Positions 25,206 through 33,555 are shown, numbered from the stretch's first letter. The stretch: 64,000 bases of DNA from Streptomyces nitrosporeus (GCF_008704555.1 NZ_CP023702.1:2356001-2420000), one strand, 5' to 3'. Made by a program: numbers and translations. The notes: a model not told the origin generated them from the letters alone.

Positions 25206-26957
25206 TCATCGCTGCCTCCCGGCTGCCACGAGCAGCTCGATCTCCGGCTCCATCCGCTGGTGCAGCGGGGTGATCTCGCCGCGCAGGAACAGCCGCCGCA
25301 TGGCGGCCCGTTCCACCTTCCCGCTCGTGGTGCGGCGCACCGTACCCGGCCGCACCAGCAGCACGGCCGCGGCGCTCACGTCGTACTCCTCGCTCAGCCG
25401 CTGCCGTACGGCGTCGGAGAGGGCGGCCAGGTCGATGTCGTGCCGGCTGCGGGCGCGCAGTTCCTGGAGGAGGACGACGCGTTCGCGGCTGCCGGGCACG
25501 GAGAAGGCGGTGGCGGCGCCGAAGAGGGAGCTGACCTGCTGGGCGGTGCGCTCCAGGTCCTGCGGGTAGAGGTTGCGTCCGGCGAAGACGATCATGTCCT
25601 TGAGGCGGCCGGTGACATGGAGCAGGCCGCCGTCGAGGGCGCCGAGGTCACCGGTGCGCAGATAGCCCGCTCCGCCGCCGTCGATCCGGTGGCCGAAGGA
25701 GGCGGCCGTCTCGGCCGGCCGGGCCCAGTAGCCGGGCCCGACGCTCTCGCCGCGCACCCAGATCTCCCCCACGGTGTTGTCGGGGAGTTCGCGGTGGGTG
25801 ACCGGGTCGACGACGCGTACCTCGGTACCGGCCGCCGGGCCGCAGTGGGCGAGGACCCGCGCGGGCGCGCCGGGGGCGGGGGCGGCCAGCACACCGGCCT
25901 CCAGAGCCCCGGCGTCGACCGTGCGCGAGGCGGCCTCGGGTGCCGTGCGGGCGCCGGTGACCAGCAGGGTCGCCTCGGCCAGGCCGTAGCAGGGGGCCAG
26001 GGCGCCGGGTCTCAGGCCGGCCGGGGCGAAGCGTTTTGCGAAGGCGCTCAGGGTGGTGGGGGAGATGGGCTCGCCGCCGTTGACGGCGGTCTCCCAGCCG
26101 GACAGGTCCAGCCCGGCGAGCTGCGTGTCGTTGATCCGGCGGACGCACATCTCATAGGCGAAGTCGGGGGCGCCGCTCACGGTCAGCCGGTAGCGGGAGA
26201 CGGTCTCCAGCCAGTTCGCGGGCCGCTTGACGAACGCGGCCGGGGACATCAGCACACTGGTCCCGCCGAGCCACAGGGCGTGCAGCAGCTGCCCGGCCAG
26301 CCCCATGTCGTGGTGGAGGGGGAGCCAGCCGCCCGTCCGGACACCGGGGCGGGTCCCCAGGGCCTCGGAGATGGCCCGCTGGTTGGCGAGCAGGCTGCGG
26401 TGGGTGACGACCACACCGTGCGGGGCGCGGGTGGAGCCGGAGGTGTACTGGAGGTAGGCGACGGTGTCCTCGGTGGGCGTGTACGGCTCCCAGGGCTCCG
26501 CGGACTCCCGGACGGCCTGCCCGTCGACGGGCAGGCACACCACGTCGCCGTGCCCGGTGCGGGCGAGCAGCCGGGAGACCTCGGGCGCCTCGTCGAGGGT
26601 GGTGAGGACGCAGGCGGCGGCCGCGTTCTTCACGATCCCGCCGATGCGCTCGTCGTGGTGGCCGTGCCCGCCGGGCGGGGCGACGGGGACCGCGACGGCC
26701 CCGGCGTACAGGCAGGCGAGGAAGGCGGTGGCGAACGGTCCGTTCGCGCGGTGGGCGATCAGCACCCGGTCGCCCACCGCGGTGTGCCGGCGCAGGACGG
26801 CGGCCAGGGCGCGGGCCGCGCGGTCCAGTTCGCCGTAGGTGACCGTGCGGGGCACCAGACGGCCCTCACGCTCGGTGAGGAGGATCAGCGCCTCCCGGTC
26901 CGGCGTCTTCGCGGCCTGGGCCTGGATGTGTTCCGTAAAGGTCCGGTGACCTGTCAC
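25206..26957 (-). CDS. fatty-acyl-AMP ligase (FAAL)
   Basis: A 583-residue adenylate-forming enzyme. The P-loop YTSGSTRAPHGVVVTHRSLL, the FAAL-type GGWLPLHHDMGLAGQLLHAL segment, NGGEPISPTTL, CYGLAEATLLVTG, and TGDLGALDGGLLHVTGRLKD identify a FAAL rather than an acyl-CoA ligase. It activates a carboxylic acid as acyl-AMP and transfers it to a carrier protein. The start is GTG 26955-26957 with GGGAGGGGG upstream; the longer frame to 27533 overlaps two other genes. Its most likely acceptor is the ACP of the ACP-AT fusion two genes on. Confidence 0.93.
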   Translation of the reverse strand: MTGHRTFTEHIQAQAAKTPDREALILLTEREGRLVPRTVTYGELDRAARALAAVLRRHTAVGDRVLIAHRANGPFATAFLACLYAGAVAVPVAPPGGHGHHDERIGGIVKNAAAACVLTTLDEAPEVSRLLARTGHGDVVCLPVDGQAVRESAEPWEPYTPTEDTVAYLQYTSGSTRAPHGVVVTHRSLLANQRAISEALGTRPGVRTGGWLPLHHDMGLAGQLLHALWLGGTSVLMSPAAFVKRPANWLETVSRYRLTVSGAPDFAYEMCVRRINDTQLAGLDLSGWETAVNGGEPISPTTLSAFAKRFAPAGLRPGALAPCYGLAEATLLVTGARTAPEAASRTVDAGALEAGVLAAPAPGAPARVLAHCGPAAGTEVRVVDPVTHRELPDNTVGEIWVRGESVGPGYWARPAETAASFGHRIDGGGAGYLRTGDLGALDGGLLHVTGRLKDMIVFAGRNLYPQDLERTAQQVSSLFGAATAFSVPGSRERVVLLQELRARSRHDIDLAALSDAVRQRLSEEYDVSAAAVLLVRPGTVRRTTSGKVERAAMRRLFLRGEITPLHQRMEPEIELLVAAGRQR

Positions 26958-26992
26958 GTCTCCCCCTCCCTCGGTGTGCGGCGAGTCCCGCT

Positions 26993-27184
26993 TCACGGCG
27001 CGGTCCAGGTGGCCGGGTTGCGGTACCCGCCGCGCTTGACGGTCCATCCGGCGTAGGCCGCCCTGGTCTCCTCGTCCGGCTCGCCCGCGCGGCGTGCCAG
27101 GGCGAGCAGTACGGCGGTCACGGCCGCGAGTTCCGCCTCGTCGGGCCGTCCGCGGACCACGGTGATACGCATCGGATTCGCCAT
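26993..27184 (-). CDS. acyl-CoA carboxylase epsilon subunit
   Basis: A 63-residue protein with the layout of AccE/PccE epsilon subunits: an N-terminal ITVVRGRPDEAELAAVTAVLLAL segment and a C-terminal YRNPATWTAP-like tail. Epsilon subunits stimulate the alpha-beta acyl-CoA carboxylase complexes of actinobacteria. The probable partner is the beta subunit at 13834, 13 kb away in the same cluster. The start is uncertain (M1 at 27184 or the Met five residues later); neither has a strong ribosome binding site. Confidence 0.8.
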   Translation of the reverse strand: MANPMRITVVRGRPDEAELAAVTAVLLALARRAGEPDEETRAAYAGWTVKRGGYRNPATWTAP

Positions 27185-27292
27185 GTGACCAGAGTGCGCC
27201 CGGCCGCTCGAAGGGGGCTCGCGCCCCGGACGCGCCGGAGCCGGGGGCCCGTGGGCCCCCGGCTCCGTACGGCGCTCTCCCGGGGAGGCCCC

Positions 27293-27889
27293 TCAGAGGA
27301 CGACGCTCTCGTACGCCACGTGGCGGCAGCGCTCCACGGACAGGTCGGCGACGCGCCGCAGCTCCGTGGCGACCGCCCGGTGGCCGGGGTCCGCCTGGGC
27401 GCGGTCGCAGGACCGGGCGTCCTGCCACCACTGGACGCCGGTGTAGACGTCCGGGCGGAGGGTGGAGCGCAGCAGGTCGCTGCCGCCGTAGCCGCCGAGC
27501 CGGGCGAGGTGCTCGTTGCCCTCGGCGAACCACCGCTCGTAGGCCGCGGGGTCGCTGCGGACCCTGGCCCGGGTCAGGACGACGGTCGCGGAGTCGGTCA
27601 CCGCGTTCCCCCGCAGTACCCGCGAGACGCTCACGGCCTGGTCCACCTCGGTCTCGACCATCGGCCCCAGCTGCCTGACGTGCTTCTGGAACGTGTCGTC
27701 GTGGACGGTGTCCAGGAAGCCGCGGGAGGTCCGCCAGTGCCCCAGGTGGACGTACACCTCGGGGCGTTCCACGAGCTGGACGGTCACCAGGAAGGCGAAG
27801 CCCTCCCGCCGGCGCAGGTACTGGGAGTGGTCGCGGAACGCGCGCTCGAAGCGTTCCGTGTCCCCCTTCACCTGGAACCGGTTGATCAC
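27293..27889 (-). CDS. two-domain antibiotic biosynthesis monooxygenase (ABM) protein
   Basis: A 198-residue protein made of two ABM-like ferredoxin-fold repeats. The first (about 1-95) has INRFQVKGDTERFERAFRDH, EGF and YVHLGHWRTSRGFLDTVHDD. The second (about 100-198) has VVLTRARVRSDPAAYERWFA and YTGVQWWQDARS. Cofactor-free members of this family oxidise anthrone-type intermediates to quinones (ActVA-Orf6 is a one-domain example). I place the start at GTG 27887-27889 because homology begins at once; its ribosome binding site is modest. It is 19 bp after the aromatase/cyclase gene. Confidence 0.82.
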   Translation of the reverse strand: MINRFQVKGDTERFERAFRDHSQYLRRREGFAFLVTVQLVERPEVYVHLGHWRTSRGFLDTVHDDTFQKHVRQLGPMVETEVDQAVSVSRVLRGNAVTDSATVVLTRARVRSDPAAYERWFAEGNEHLARLGGYGGSDLLRSTLRPDVYTGVQWWQDARSCDRAQADPGHRAVATELRRVADLSVERCRHVAYESVVL

Positions 27890-27908
27890 CGTGAGCGGTG
27901 CTTCCCGG

Positions 27909-28895
27909 TTACGCCCGTGCACGCGCTTCCTCCGCGAACTCCTTGGCGTGGCGCAGGGTCGTGGAGCTGTTGGTACCGAGGGACCTGCGGACCAGCGCAC
28001 GGGCCTCGGCGAGGGTGGCGTCCGGTCCCAGCGCCGTCCTGACGCCCTCCGGGTCCAGGGTGACGGTGTGCCAGGAGGTCGCCCGGACGGTGCCGTCGCC
28101 GAGGGACTCGATCACCCAGCGGCCGGTGTGGCCGGCCATCGCGACCGGGACCCGCAGCTGCTTGTAGACGATGACGTGGCGGTCCTCGAAGCAGACGCGG
28201 ACCGAGGTGGTGTTGTGCGTGGAGCCGTCCGGGCTGCGGGTGTCCATGTCCATGTGCTGGATGCCCTGTTCGTCCTCGTCGAGGTCGAGGCGGGCCACGT
28301 GGGGCAGCCGCTCGGGCCACAGGTCGGCCCGGTCGAGGAAGGCGAAGACGTCGCCGGCGGCGCCGAAGACCGTCTCGGAGTCGCTGAAGGTGAAGTGGAG
28401 CTCCTCGCGGCGCCCGCCGAGTTCGGCGGTGTTCTTCAGGGCGAGGAGTTCGGCGCGGCTGTTGGTGTCGACGGCCCGCTCGATGAGCTCCTCGGCGGCC
28501 GGATCGTCGTCGACCGCCCGGTAGTCGTGCAGCAGGGTGACGCGGCTGGAGCCGTCCTCCAGCTCCTGGACGCGCCACTCGCCGCCCATCGAGGCGACCG
28601 GGGCGGCGGTGACGACCTGGCGGAAGGTGACGCTGCGGGTCGCCGGGTCCAGGACGCGGCGCGAGGTCCAGGTGCGGACCTTGTCGCCGGCGACGGCCCA
28701 GATACGCAGCAGCTGCTCGCCGCCCTCGGCCGGGGCCTCCTCCAGCACCTCGACGTGCACGGTGGGGCCGAACACCTGGGGCCACTCGGTGACGTCCGCG
28801 ACGAGGGCGTAGACGGCGTCGGGTGACGCGCCGACGGTGACGGAGTGCTCCGTGACGTGGAGTGCTTCGGTCTCGGTCGTAGCGGTGGGTGCCAC
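27909..28895 (-). CDS. didomain aromatase/cyclase (SRPBCC)
   Basis: A 328-residue protein with two SRPBCC (StAR/Bet v1-like) domains (about 15-160 and 170-310), the arrangement of ActVII-type aromatase/cyclases acting on reduced polyketides. Features include VGASPDAVYALVADVTEWPQ, VTLLHDYRAVDDDP between domains, VFAFLDRADLWPERLPHV in the second domain and RHAKEFAEEA near the end. It would close and aromatise the first ring after C9 ketoreduction, consistent with the ActIII-like reductase at 43002. The GTG at 28893-28895 has GAAGGGAAGG 6 nt upstream. Confidence 0.92.
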   Translation of the reverse strand: MAPTATTETEALHVTEHSVTVGASPDAVYALVADVTEWPQVFGPTVHVEVLEEAPAEGGEQLLRIWAVAGDKVRTWTSRRVLDPATRSVTFRQVVTAAPVASMGGEWRVQELEDGSSRVTLLHDYRAVDDDPAAEELIERAVDTNSRAELLALKNTAELGGRREELHFTFSDSETVFGAAGDVFAFLDRADLWPERLPHVARLDLDEDEQGIQHMDMDTRSPDGSTHNTTSVRVCFEDRHVIVYKQLRVPVAMAGHTGRWVIESLGDGTVRATSWHTVTLDPEGVRTALGPDATLAEARALVRRSLGTNSSTTLRHAKEFAEEARARA

Positions 28896-28988
28896 GGCGA
28901 ACCTTCCCTTCGAACAGTCCGCAGCAGGGCGGATCACGAGGCTTGCATGGATGACTTGAGCGGAGGTGGAGAGCGGCTGGACGCGTGC

Positions 28989-30023
28989 TCAGACGGGGTC
29001 CGGGGCCGGACGTTCGAGGATGTCGAGGACGGCGCAGCCCCAGCTGTAGCCCGCGCCGACGCTGATCAGCACGACCCGGTCGCCGGGGGCCGCCCTGCCG
29101 GAGGACGTCAGGTGGTCCAGGCCGGCGAACTGGTCGCCCGCGCCCAGGTGTCCGACGGTGCGGCTGAAGTCCCAGGTGGTCCGGGCGGGGTCGATGCCGA
29201 AGGGCTTGTAGTAGATGGCGGCCAGACGGCGGCGCCCGAAGTGCGGCAGCACCACCCAGTCGGCGTCCCCCAGTTCGGATCCGGCGTCGGCCAGCGCCTG
29301 CTTGATGACGGTCTGCTGGCCGTTGTGGGCGCGGGTGATGGCGTACGAGATACCGGTACGGCCGGTGAAGGAGCGTTTGGCCGCCTCGAAGTCGACCGGC
29401 ATCCGGTGGCCGAACGGGGCGGTGGTGAACGGGTCGTCGCCGCGGTGCAGCGGTTCCAGTTCGGGGTCGGCGTGCATGGCGAGCGAGACCAGCCGGGCGT
29501 AGCCGCCGCGCCGGGAGAGCACCAGCGCGGTGGCACCGTCGGCGTAGGGGGTGCCGGGGTCGGTGTTCCAGCGGTCGATACCGGGGGCGCAGAAGCGGTC
29601 GGCGGTGGTGAGCAGCGCGTCACCGCGGCCGTGGCCCGCCCTCAGGTAGGCGGTGGCCAGGTCGAGCGCGGCGAGCCCGCCGTTGGACATCTGCCGGATC
29701 TCCACGGCCTGGCAGGAGTTGCCGAGCGCCTCGCGCTGGATGTAGGAGGCGACCGGCCACAGGTCCTGGCCCTGGTGGTAGGTGTCCGCGTGCAGCAGCA
29801 GATCGACGTCGCCACCGTGCGTGCCGGCCCGCTCCAGGGCGGTCCTGGCGGCGGTGGCCGCCATCTCCGCGGCGGACTCGTCGGGTGAGTGGGCCACCGA
29901 TTCCATGGCCGCGCCGGCGGCCACCCGGGGCGGGCAGGCGCCCGAGGCGACGGCCTCGGCGACCGGGATGCGGGCGGGGAGCCTGACGGAGGTCCCCCGT
30001 ATGTAGACGTCTTCGAGACGCAC
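28989..30023 (-). CDS. ketoacyl-ACP synthase III, DpsC-like (Ser at the active site)
   Basis: A 344-residue thiolase-fold protein of the KSIII group found in starter-unit systems such as daunorubicin DpsC. The position of the usual catalytic Cys reads VEIRQMSNGG, with Ser113. DpsC likewise has Ser (Ser118) and uses a short acyl-CoA. Other family marks are YHQGQDLWPVASYIQREALG, TTADRF, YADGATALVLSRRGG, VLPHFGR and VGHLGAGDQFAGL. It probably selects the non-acetate starter and delivers it to the minimal PKS. It is second in the leftward operon, 24 bp after citramalate synthase. Confidence 0.92.
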   Translation of the reverse strand: MRLEDVYIRGTSVRLPARIPVAEAVASGACPPRVAAGAAMESVAHSPDESAAEMAATAARTALERAGTHGGDVDLLLHADTYHQGQDLWPVASYIQREALGNSCQAVEIRQMSNGGLAALDLATAYLRAGHGRGDALLTTADRFCAPGIDRWNTDPGTPYADGATALVLSRRGGYARLVSLAMHADPELEPLHRGDDPFTTAPFGHRMPVDFEAAKRSFTGRTGISYAITRAHNGQQTVIKQALADAGSELGDADWVVLPHFGRRRLAAIYYKPFGIDPARTTWDFSRTVGHLGAGDQFAGLDHLTSSGRAAPGDRVVLISVGAGYSWGCAVLDILERPAPDPV

Positions 30024-30047
30024 CTGTCACTCCAAGAGGGTCGGGAC

Positions 30048-31676
30048 TCAGCCCGCTGTCACGGCGGTCAGGCGCGGGGCTTCCTCGGCCCGGCCCGGCG
30101 GTCCGTCCAGCAGGACGTAGTGGACGGCGTCGAGGAGGGCCTGCCAGCTGGCGGCCGTGGTGTTGCCGTCCACGCCGACGGTGCCCCAGCGGCGGTCGCC
30201 GGCCCGGTAGGAGATCAGCACCCGGGCGGCGGCGCCGCTCCCGGTCTCGCCGCTGAGCACCCGTACCCGGTAGTCGACGAGCTCCAGCTGCGCCAGCACC
30301 GGGAAGCAGGGGTCCAGGGCGGTGTGCAGCGCGGTGTCCAGGGCGTTGACGGGGCCGTTGCCCTGACCGCTCGCGGTGACGGTGCGGCCCTGGACCTTCA
30401 GCCGCACGAGGGCTTCGGTGCGGACCTCGCCGACGTGCGTGCCGGAGACGCCGACGGACCACGACTCGACCTCGAAGGGGTACGGGGCCGGGCCCTCGCC
30501 GCCCAGCTCCTCACGCAGCAGCAGCTCGAAGGAGGCGTCGGCGGACTCGAAGCTGTAACCGGCGTTCTCCAGCTCCTTGACGCGGGTCGCGGCGCGGGCC
30601 ACCTCCTCGGAGCCGGCCTCGACCTCGTAACCGAGTTCGCGGGCCTTGAGCTCGATGGAGGAGCGCCCGCCCATGTCGGAGACCAGGGTGCGCATCATGT
30701 TGCCGACCAGCTCGGGGGTGGTGTGCTGGTAGAGGCCGGGGTCCACGCGCAGGGCCGAGGCGTGCAGCCCCGCCTTGTGGGTGAAGGCGGCCCGGCCGAT
30801 GTAGGGGGCGGCGACGGTGCCGGGCACCTCGGTCAGCTCGGCTACGGCGTGGCCGACGGCGGCCAGTTCCCGCAGCTTCTCCAGCGGGACGACCTCGCGG
30901 CCGCGCTTGAGGACGAGGTTGGCGGCTACGGTGAACAGGTCGGCGTTGCCGCAGCGTTCGCCGTAGCCGTGGGCGGTGCCCTGGGCGTGGACGGCGCCCG
31001 CGTCCACGGCCGCCATGGTGTTGGCGACGGCGCACCCGGTGTCGTTGTGGCAGTGGATGCCGAGCCGCACGCCGGTCATGGCGTAGGTCTCGGCGACGAC
31101 CGCGCCGACCTCGTCGGGCAGCGAGCCGCCGTTGGTGTCGCACAGGACGACGGTCTCGGCACCGGCCTCGGCCGCGGCCCGGACGACGGCCAGCGCGTAC
31201 TCGCGGTTGAGCTGGTAGCCGTCGAAGTAGTGCTCGGCGTCGACGAAGACCCGGCGTCCGGCGTGCACCAGGTGGCGCACGGTGCTGCTGATCATCGCGA
31301 GGTTCTCGGCGAGGGTGGTGCGCAGTGCGTTGCGCACGTGCCCGGTGTGGCTCTTGGCGACCAGGGTGACGACCGGGGTCTCCGCCTCCAGCAGGGCGCG
31401 TACCTGCGGGTCGACGGCGGCCTGGACGCCGGGCCGGCGGGTAGCCCCGAAGGCGGCGAGCACCGCGTTCTCCAGGACCAGTTCGGTGCGGGCCCGGCGG
31501 AAGAACTCGGTGTCCTTGGGCACGGCACCGGGCCAGCCCCCCTCGATGAAGCCCACCCCGAGGCCGTCGAGCCGGCGTGCGACGGCGAGCTTGTCCTCGA
31601 CCGTCAGCACCATGCCTTCCTGCTGGGTACCGTCGCGCAGGGTCGTGTCGTAGAGCTGGAAACTCTGCTCGGCCAT
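30048..31676 (-). CDS. cimA: citramalate synthase
   Basis: A 542-residue enzyme of the LeuA-like family, with the TIM-barrel start YDTTLRDGTQQEGM, the metal-binding GIHCHNDTGCAVAN, GYGERCGNADL, AAFTHKAGLHASA and a C-terminal regulatory LeuA domain (about 400-520). Length and the RDGTQQEG motif fit (R)-citramalate synthase (pyruvate plus acetyl-CoA) rather than isopropylmalate synthase. The pathway leads to 2-oxobutyrate and isoleucine-type 2-oxo acids. A biosynthetic role, supplying propionyl or 2-methylbutyryl starter, is inferred from its place as first gene of the starter operon. Start ATG 31674-31676 has AGGGGAGGGACG upstream; a longer frame to 31967 is rejected. Confidence 0.93.
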   Translation of the reverse strand: MAEQSFQLYDTTLRDGTQQEGMVLTVEDKLAVARRLDGLGVGFIEGGWPGAVPKDTEFFRRARTELVLENAVLAAFGATRRPGVQAAVDPQVRALLEAETPVVTLVAKSHTGHVRNALRTTLAENLAMISSTVRHLVHAGRRVFVDAEHYFDGYQLNREYALAVVRAAAEAGAETVVLCDTNGGSLPDEVGAVVAETYAMTGVRLGIHCHNDTGCAVANTMAAVDAGAVHAQGTAHGYGERCGNADLFTVAANLVLKRGREVVPLEKLRELAAVGHAVAELTEVPGTVAAPYIGRAAFTHKAGLHASALRVDPGLYQHTTPELVGNMMRTLVSDMGGRSSIELKARELGYEVEAGSEEVARAATRVKELENAGYSFESADASFELLLREELGGEGPAPYPFEVESWSVGVSGTHVGEVRTEALVRLKVQGRTVTASGQGNGPVNALDTALHTALDPCFPVLAQLELVDYRVRVLSGETGSGAAARVLISYRAGDRRWGTVGVDGNTTAASWQALLDAVHYVLLDGPPGRAEEAPRLTAVTAG

Positions 31677-32003
31677 CGTCCCTCCCCTTCTCGGTGTCCG
31701 GCGAACGGCCGGCGTCTCCGGCTGCCGGTGACCAGCGTCCGGCGGGTATGCGGAGGATCGCTGGAGCCCAGGTCGATCCCCCGTGGCCTCGGCGGGACGC
31801 ACCGGAACGGCGGCCCGGGGCGGGTGTTCCGCCCGGGGCCGCCGCCCGCGAGGGGGGTACCGGAGGGGGGCCGCCGGGCCGGGGGCCCTGGTCGCGGCCG
31901 TGGTCGCGGGCCTGGTCGCGGCCGTTCGGCCGCCGGCCGCGAAGGGCCGGGCCGGGCGAAGGGTCACCGGGTCACCGGGTCACCGGGTCACCGGGTCACC
32001 GGG
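31677..32003. other. 327-bp gap between racemase end and citramalate synthase start
   Basis: Promoter region of the starter operon plus the 3' end of the racemase operon, both transcribed leftward. No gene is supported. It contains GC-rich near-repeats of GGTCGCGGCC and, at its right end, the tandem octamer array at 31963-32010. Confidence 0.5.
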
Positions 32004-32010
32004 TCACCGG
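31963..32010. repeat. six tandem copies of an 8-bp unit (GTCACCGG)
   Basis: GTCACCGG is repeated six times without interruption (31963-32010). The racemase stop codon (32004-32006, read on the minus strand) lies inside the last copies, so most of the array is just downstream of the gene. The unit contains the palindrome GGTCACC. Copy-number change by slippage is likely between strains. Confidence 0.95.
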
Positions 32011-33035
32011 TGGAGCATCGCCCGGGTGCGGCTGAACCGTGGCGCGGGGGCGCCGGGGGCGCTCCCGCGGGCCCGCTGGTGCGGGTGGAGGGCGGCTTCG
32101 TCGAGACTGAGGACGGGGGTGACACAGGCGTCGGTGTCCTCGAAGTGCCCTGCCCAGGCGTCGCGGTCGCGGCGCAGGAACCGGTCGGCGAACGCCCGCC
32201 GCAGGGCCGGCCAGTTCGCCGGGTCCTGGCGGTCCGGCAGCCGGCCCGGGTCGAGGGCGAGGCCGTCCAGGAGGGCGGCGTAGAAGCGGTCCTCCAGGGC
32301 TCCGACGGCGACGTGGCCGCCGTCGGCGCAGGCGTAGCAGGTGTAGAAGGGAGCGCCGCCGTCCAGCAGGTTGGTGCCCCGCCGGTGCTGCCACCGGCCG
32401 GTGTCCGCCATGGCGACGGCCATGCCCAGAAGGCTGTTGACCCCGTCCAGGATCGAGGTGTCCACGACCTGCCCCCGGCCGGAGGTGTACCGCTCGACGA
32501 CGGCCGCGAGCACCCCCGCCACCAGGTACATCGCACCACCGCCGAAGTCGCCCAGCAGGTTGAGGGGCGGCACCGGGGGGCCGCCCGCCTCTCCCGTGGC
32601 GTACAGGGCACCGGTGAGGGCCAGGTAGTTGATGTCGTGCCCGGGGGTACGGGCGAGCGGGCCGTCCTGGCCCCACCCGGTCATCCGGGCGTAGACCAGC
32701 CGCGGGTTGCGGCGCAGGCAGGTCTCCGGGCCGATGCCGAGGCGTTCGGCGACCCCGGGGCGGAAGCCCTCCACGAGGACGTCCGCGGTGTCCGCCAGGC
32801 GCAGCAGCTCCTCGGTGCCGGCCGGGTCCTTCAGGTCGAGGGCGACCGTCCTGCGGCCCCGGTCCAGTTCCCGGTGCCAGTCGGCGAACGCCCTTGCGCC
32901 GTCGGCCCGTTCGACTCTGAGGACATCGGCGCCGAGGTCGGCGAACATCATGCAGGCGAACGGGACCGGCCCGATCGCCGACAGTTCGAGGACCTTCAGG
33001 CCGTCCAGCGGTCCGGCCCCGGTGACTGGGGACAT
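32004..33035 (-). CDS. alpha-methylacyl-CoA racemase (CaiB family III)
   Basis: A 343-residue CoA-transferase-fold protein. The residues equivalent to the catalytic His126, Asp156 and Glu241 of the Mycobacterium tuberculosis racemase MCR are all present with a constant offset of seven: His133 (TPGHDINYLAL), Asp163 (LLGDFGGG) and Glu248 (GALEDRFYAAL). It should therefore epimerise 2-methylacyl-CoA thioesters. This fits a branched, alpha-methyl starter unit such as 2-methylbutyryl-CoA. GGAGGAGGAG precedes ATG 33033-33035. It is transcribed leftward and divergent from the P450. Confidence 0.92.
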   Translation of the reverse strand: MSPVTGAGPLDGLKVLELSAIGPVPFACMMFADLGADVLRVERADGARAFADWHRELDRGRRTVALDLKDPAGTEELLRLADTADVLVEGFRPGVAERLGIGPETCLRRNPRLVYARMTGWGQDGPLARTPGHDINYLALTGALYATGEAGGPPVPPLNLLGDFGGGAMYLVAGVLAAVVERYTSGRGQVVDTSILDGVNSLLGMAVAMADTGRWQHRRGTNLLDGGAPFYTCYACADGGHVAVGALEDRFYAALLDGLALDPGRLPDRQDPANWPALRRAFADRFLRRDRDAWAGHFEDTDACVTPVLSLDEAALHPHQRARGSAPGAPAPRFSRTRAMLHR

Positions 33036-33555
33036 CACTCCTCCTCCTGGTCGCTCCCGGCCCGGCCCCGCCTGGTCACGGGTACCGGGCGTGCAGGGTG
33101 CGGCCGCCGCCTCGGGCCCGGGACGAGGCGGGGCGGAGCCGGGACCGGTCCCTCGGCCCCGCCCCGCCCCGGTCCTCCTCGTACGCCCCGCCCCTCCCCG
33201 TACGCCCCGCTCTCCGCGCCCGCTCGACCGGCGCACCAGCCCGGCCGGTTGTACTGGCGCCGGCCGGACCCCGCACCGGCGTCGTCCGGCCGGTTCCGCC
33301 GGGCCGTACAGCCGAGGCCGGGAAGGCGGTCTCCCGGGTGGACCCGGCTCGCGGGAAGGAGGACGCCCTCGCCACCGGACAGTCGTCCGCCCCGGACGGA
33401 TGCCCGCTCCGGGCGGAGGCATGGACGTCGCAGCGCGCCGGGCACCGGAGGGCTCCACCCGCGCCCCACCAGGAGCAGTCGCACAGCCGTGCGCCGCACC
33501 ACCGTGTTCCACCACTTCCACGGACCCTTCACGGACCGGAGAGGATCGATCCACT
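33036..33555. promoter_or_regulatory. 520-bp divergent promoter region (racemase / P450)
   Basis: No coding sequence is supported; long frames here are antisense artefacts. GTACGCCCCGC occurs twice (33181-33191 and 33200-33210), and several CCGGCCGG palindromes lie at 33235-33300. These may be regulator sites but I cannot assign them. Confidence 0.45.

Noticed and set aside
21893..25273. 1126-residue open frame on the plus strand
   Set aside because: Antisense to the PPTase, ACP-AT and acyl-CoA dehydrogenase genes, whose motifs are clear on the minus strand. It is a codon-composition artefact.
30048..31967. Longer (639-residue) start for citramalate synthase
   Set aside because: The extra 97 residues are Pro/Arg-rich, with no homology. 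ATG 31674-31676 has an excellent ribosome binding site and starts at the DTTLRDG fold.
31963..32010. Possible CRISPR-like array
   Set aside because: Units are 8 bp with no spacers, so it is a simple tandem repeat.
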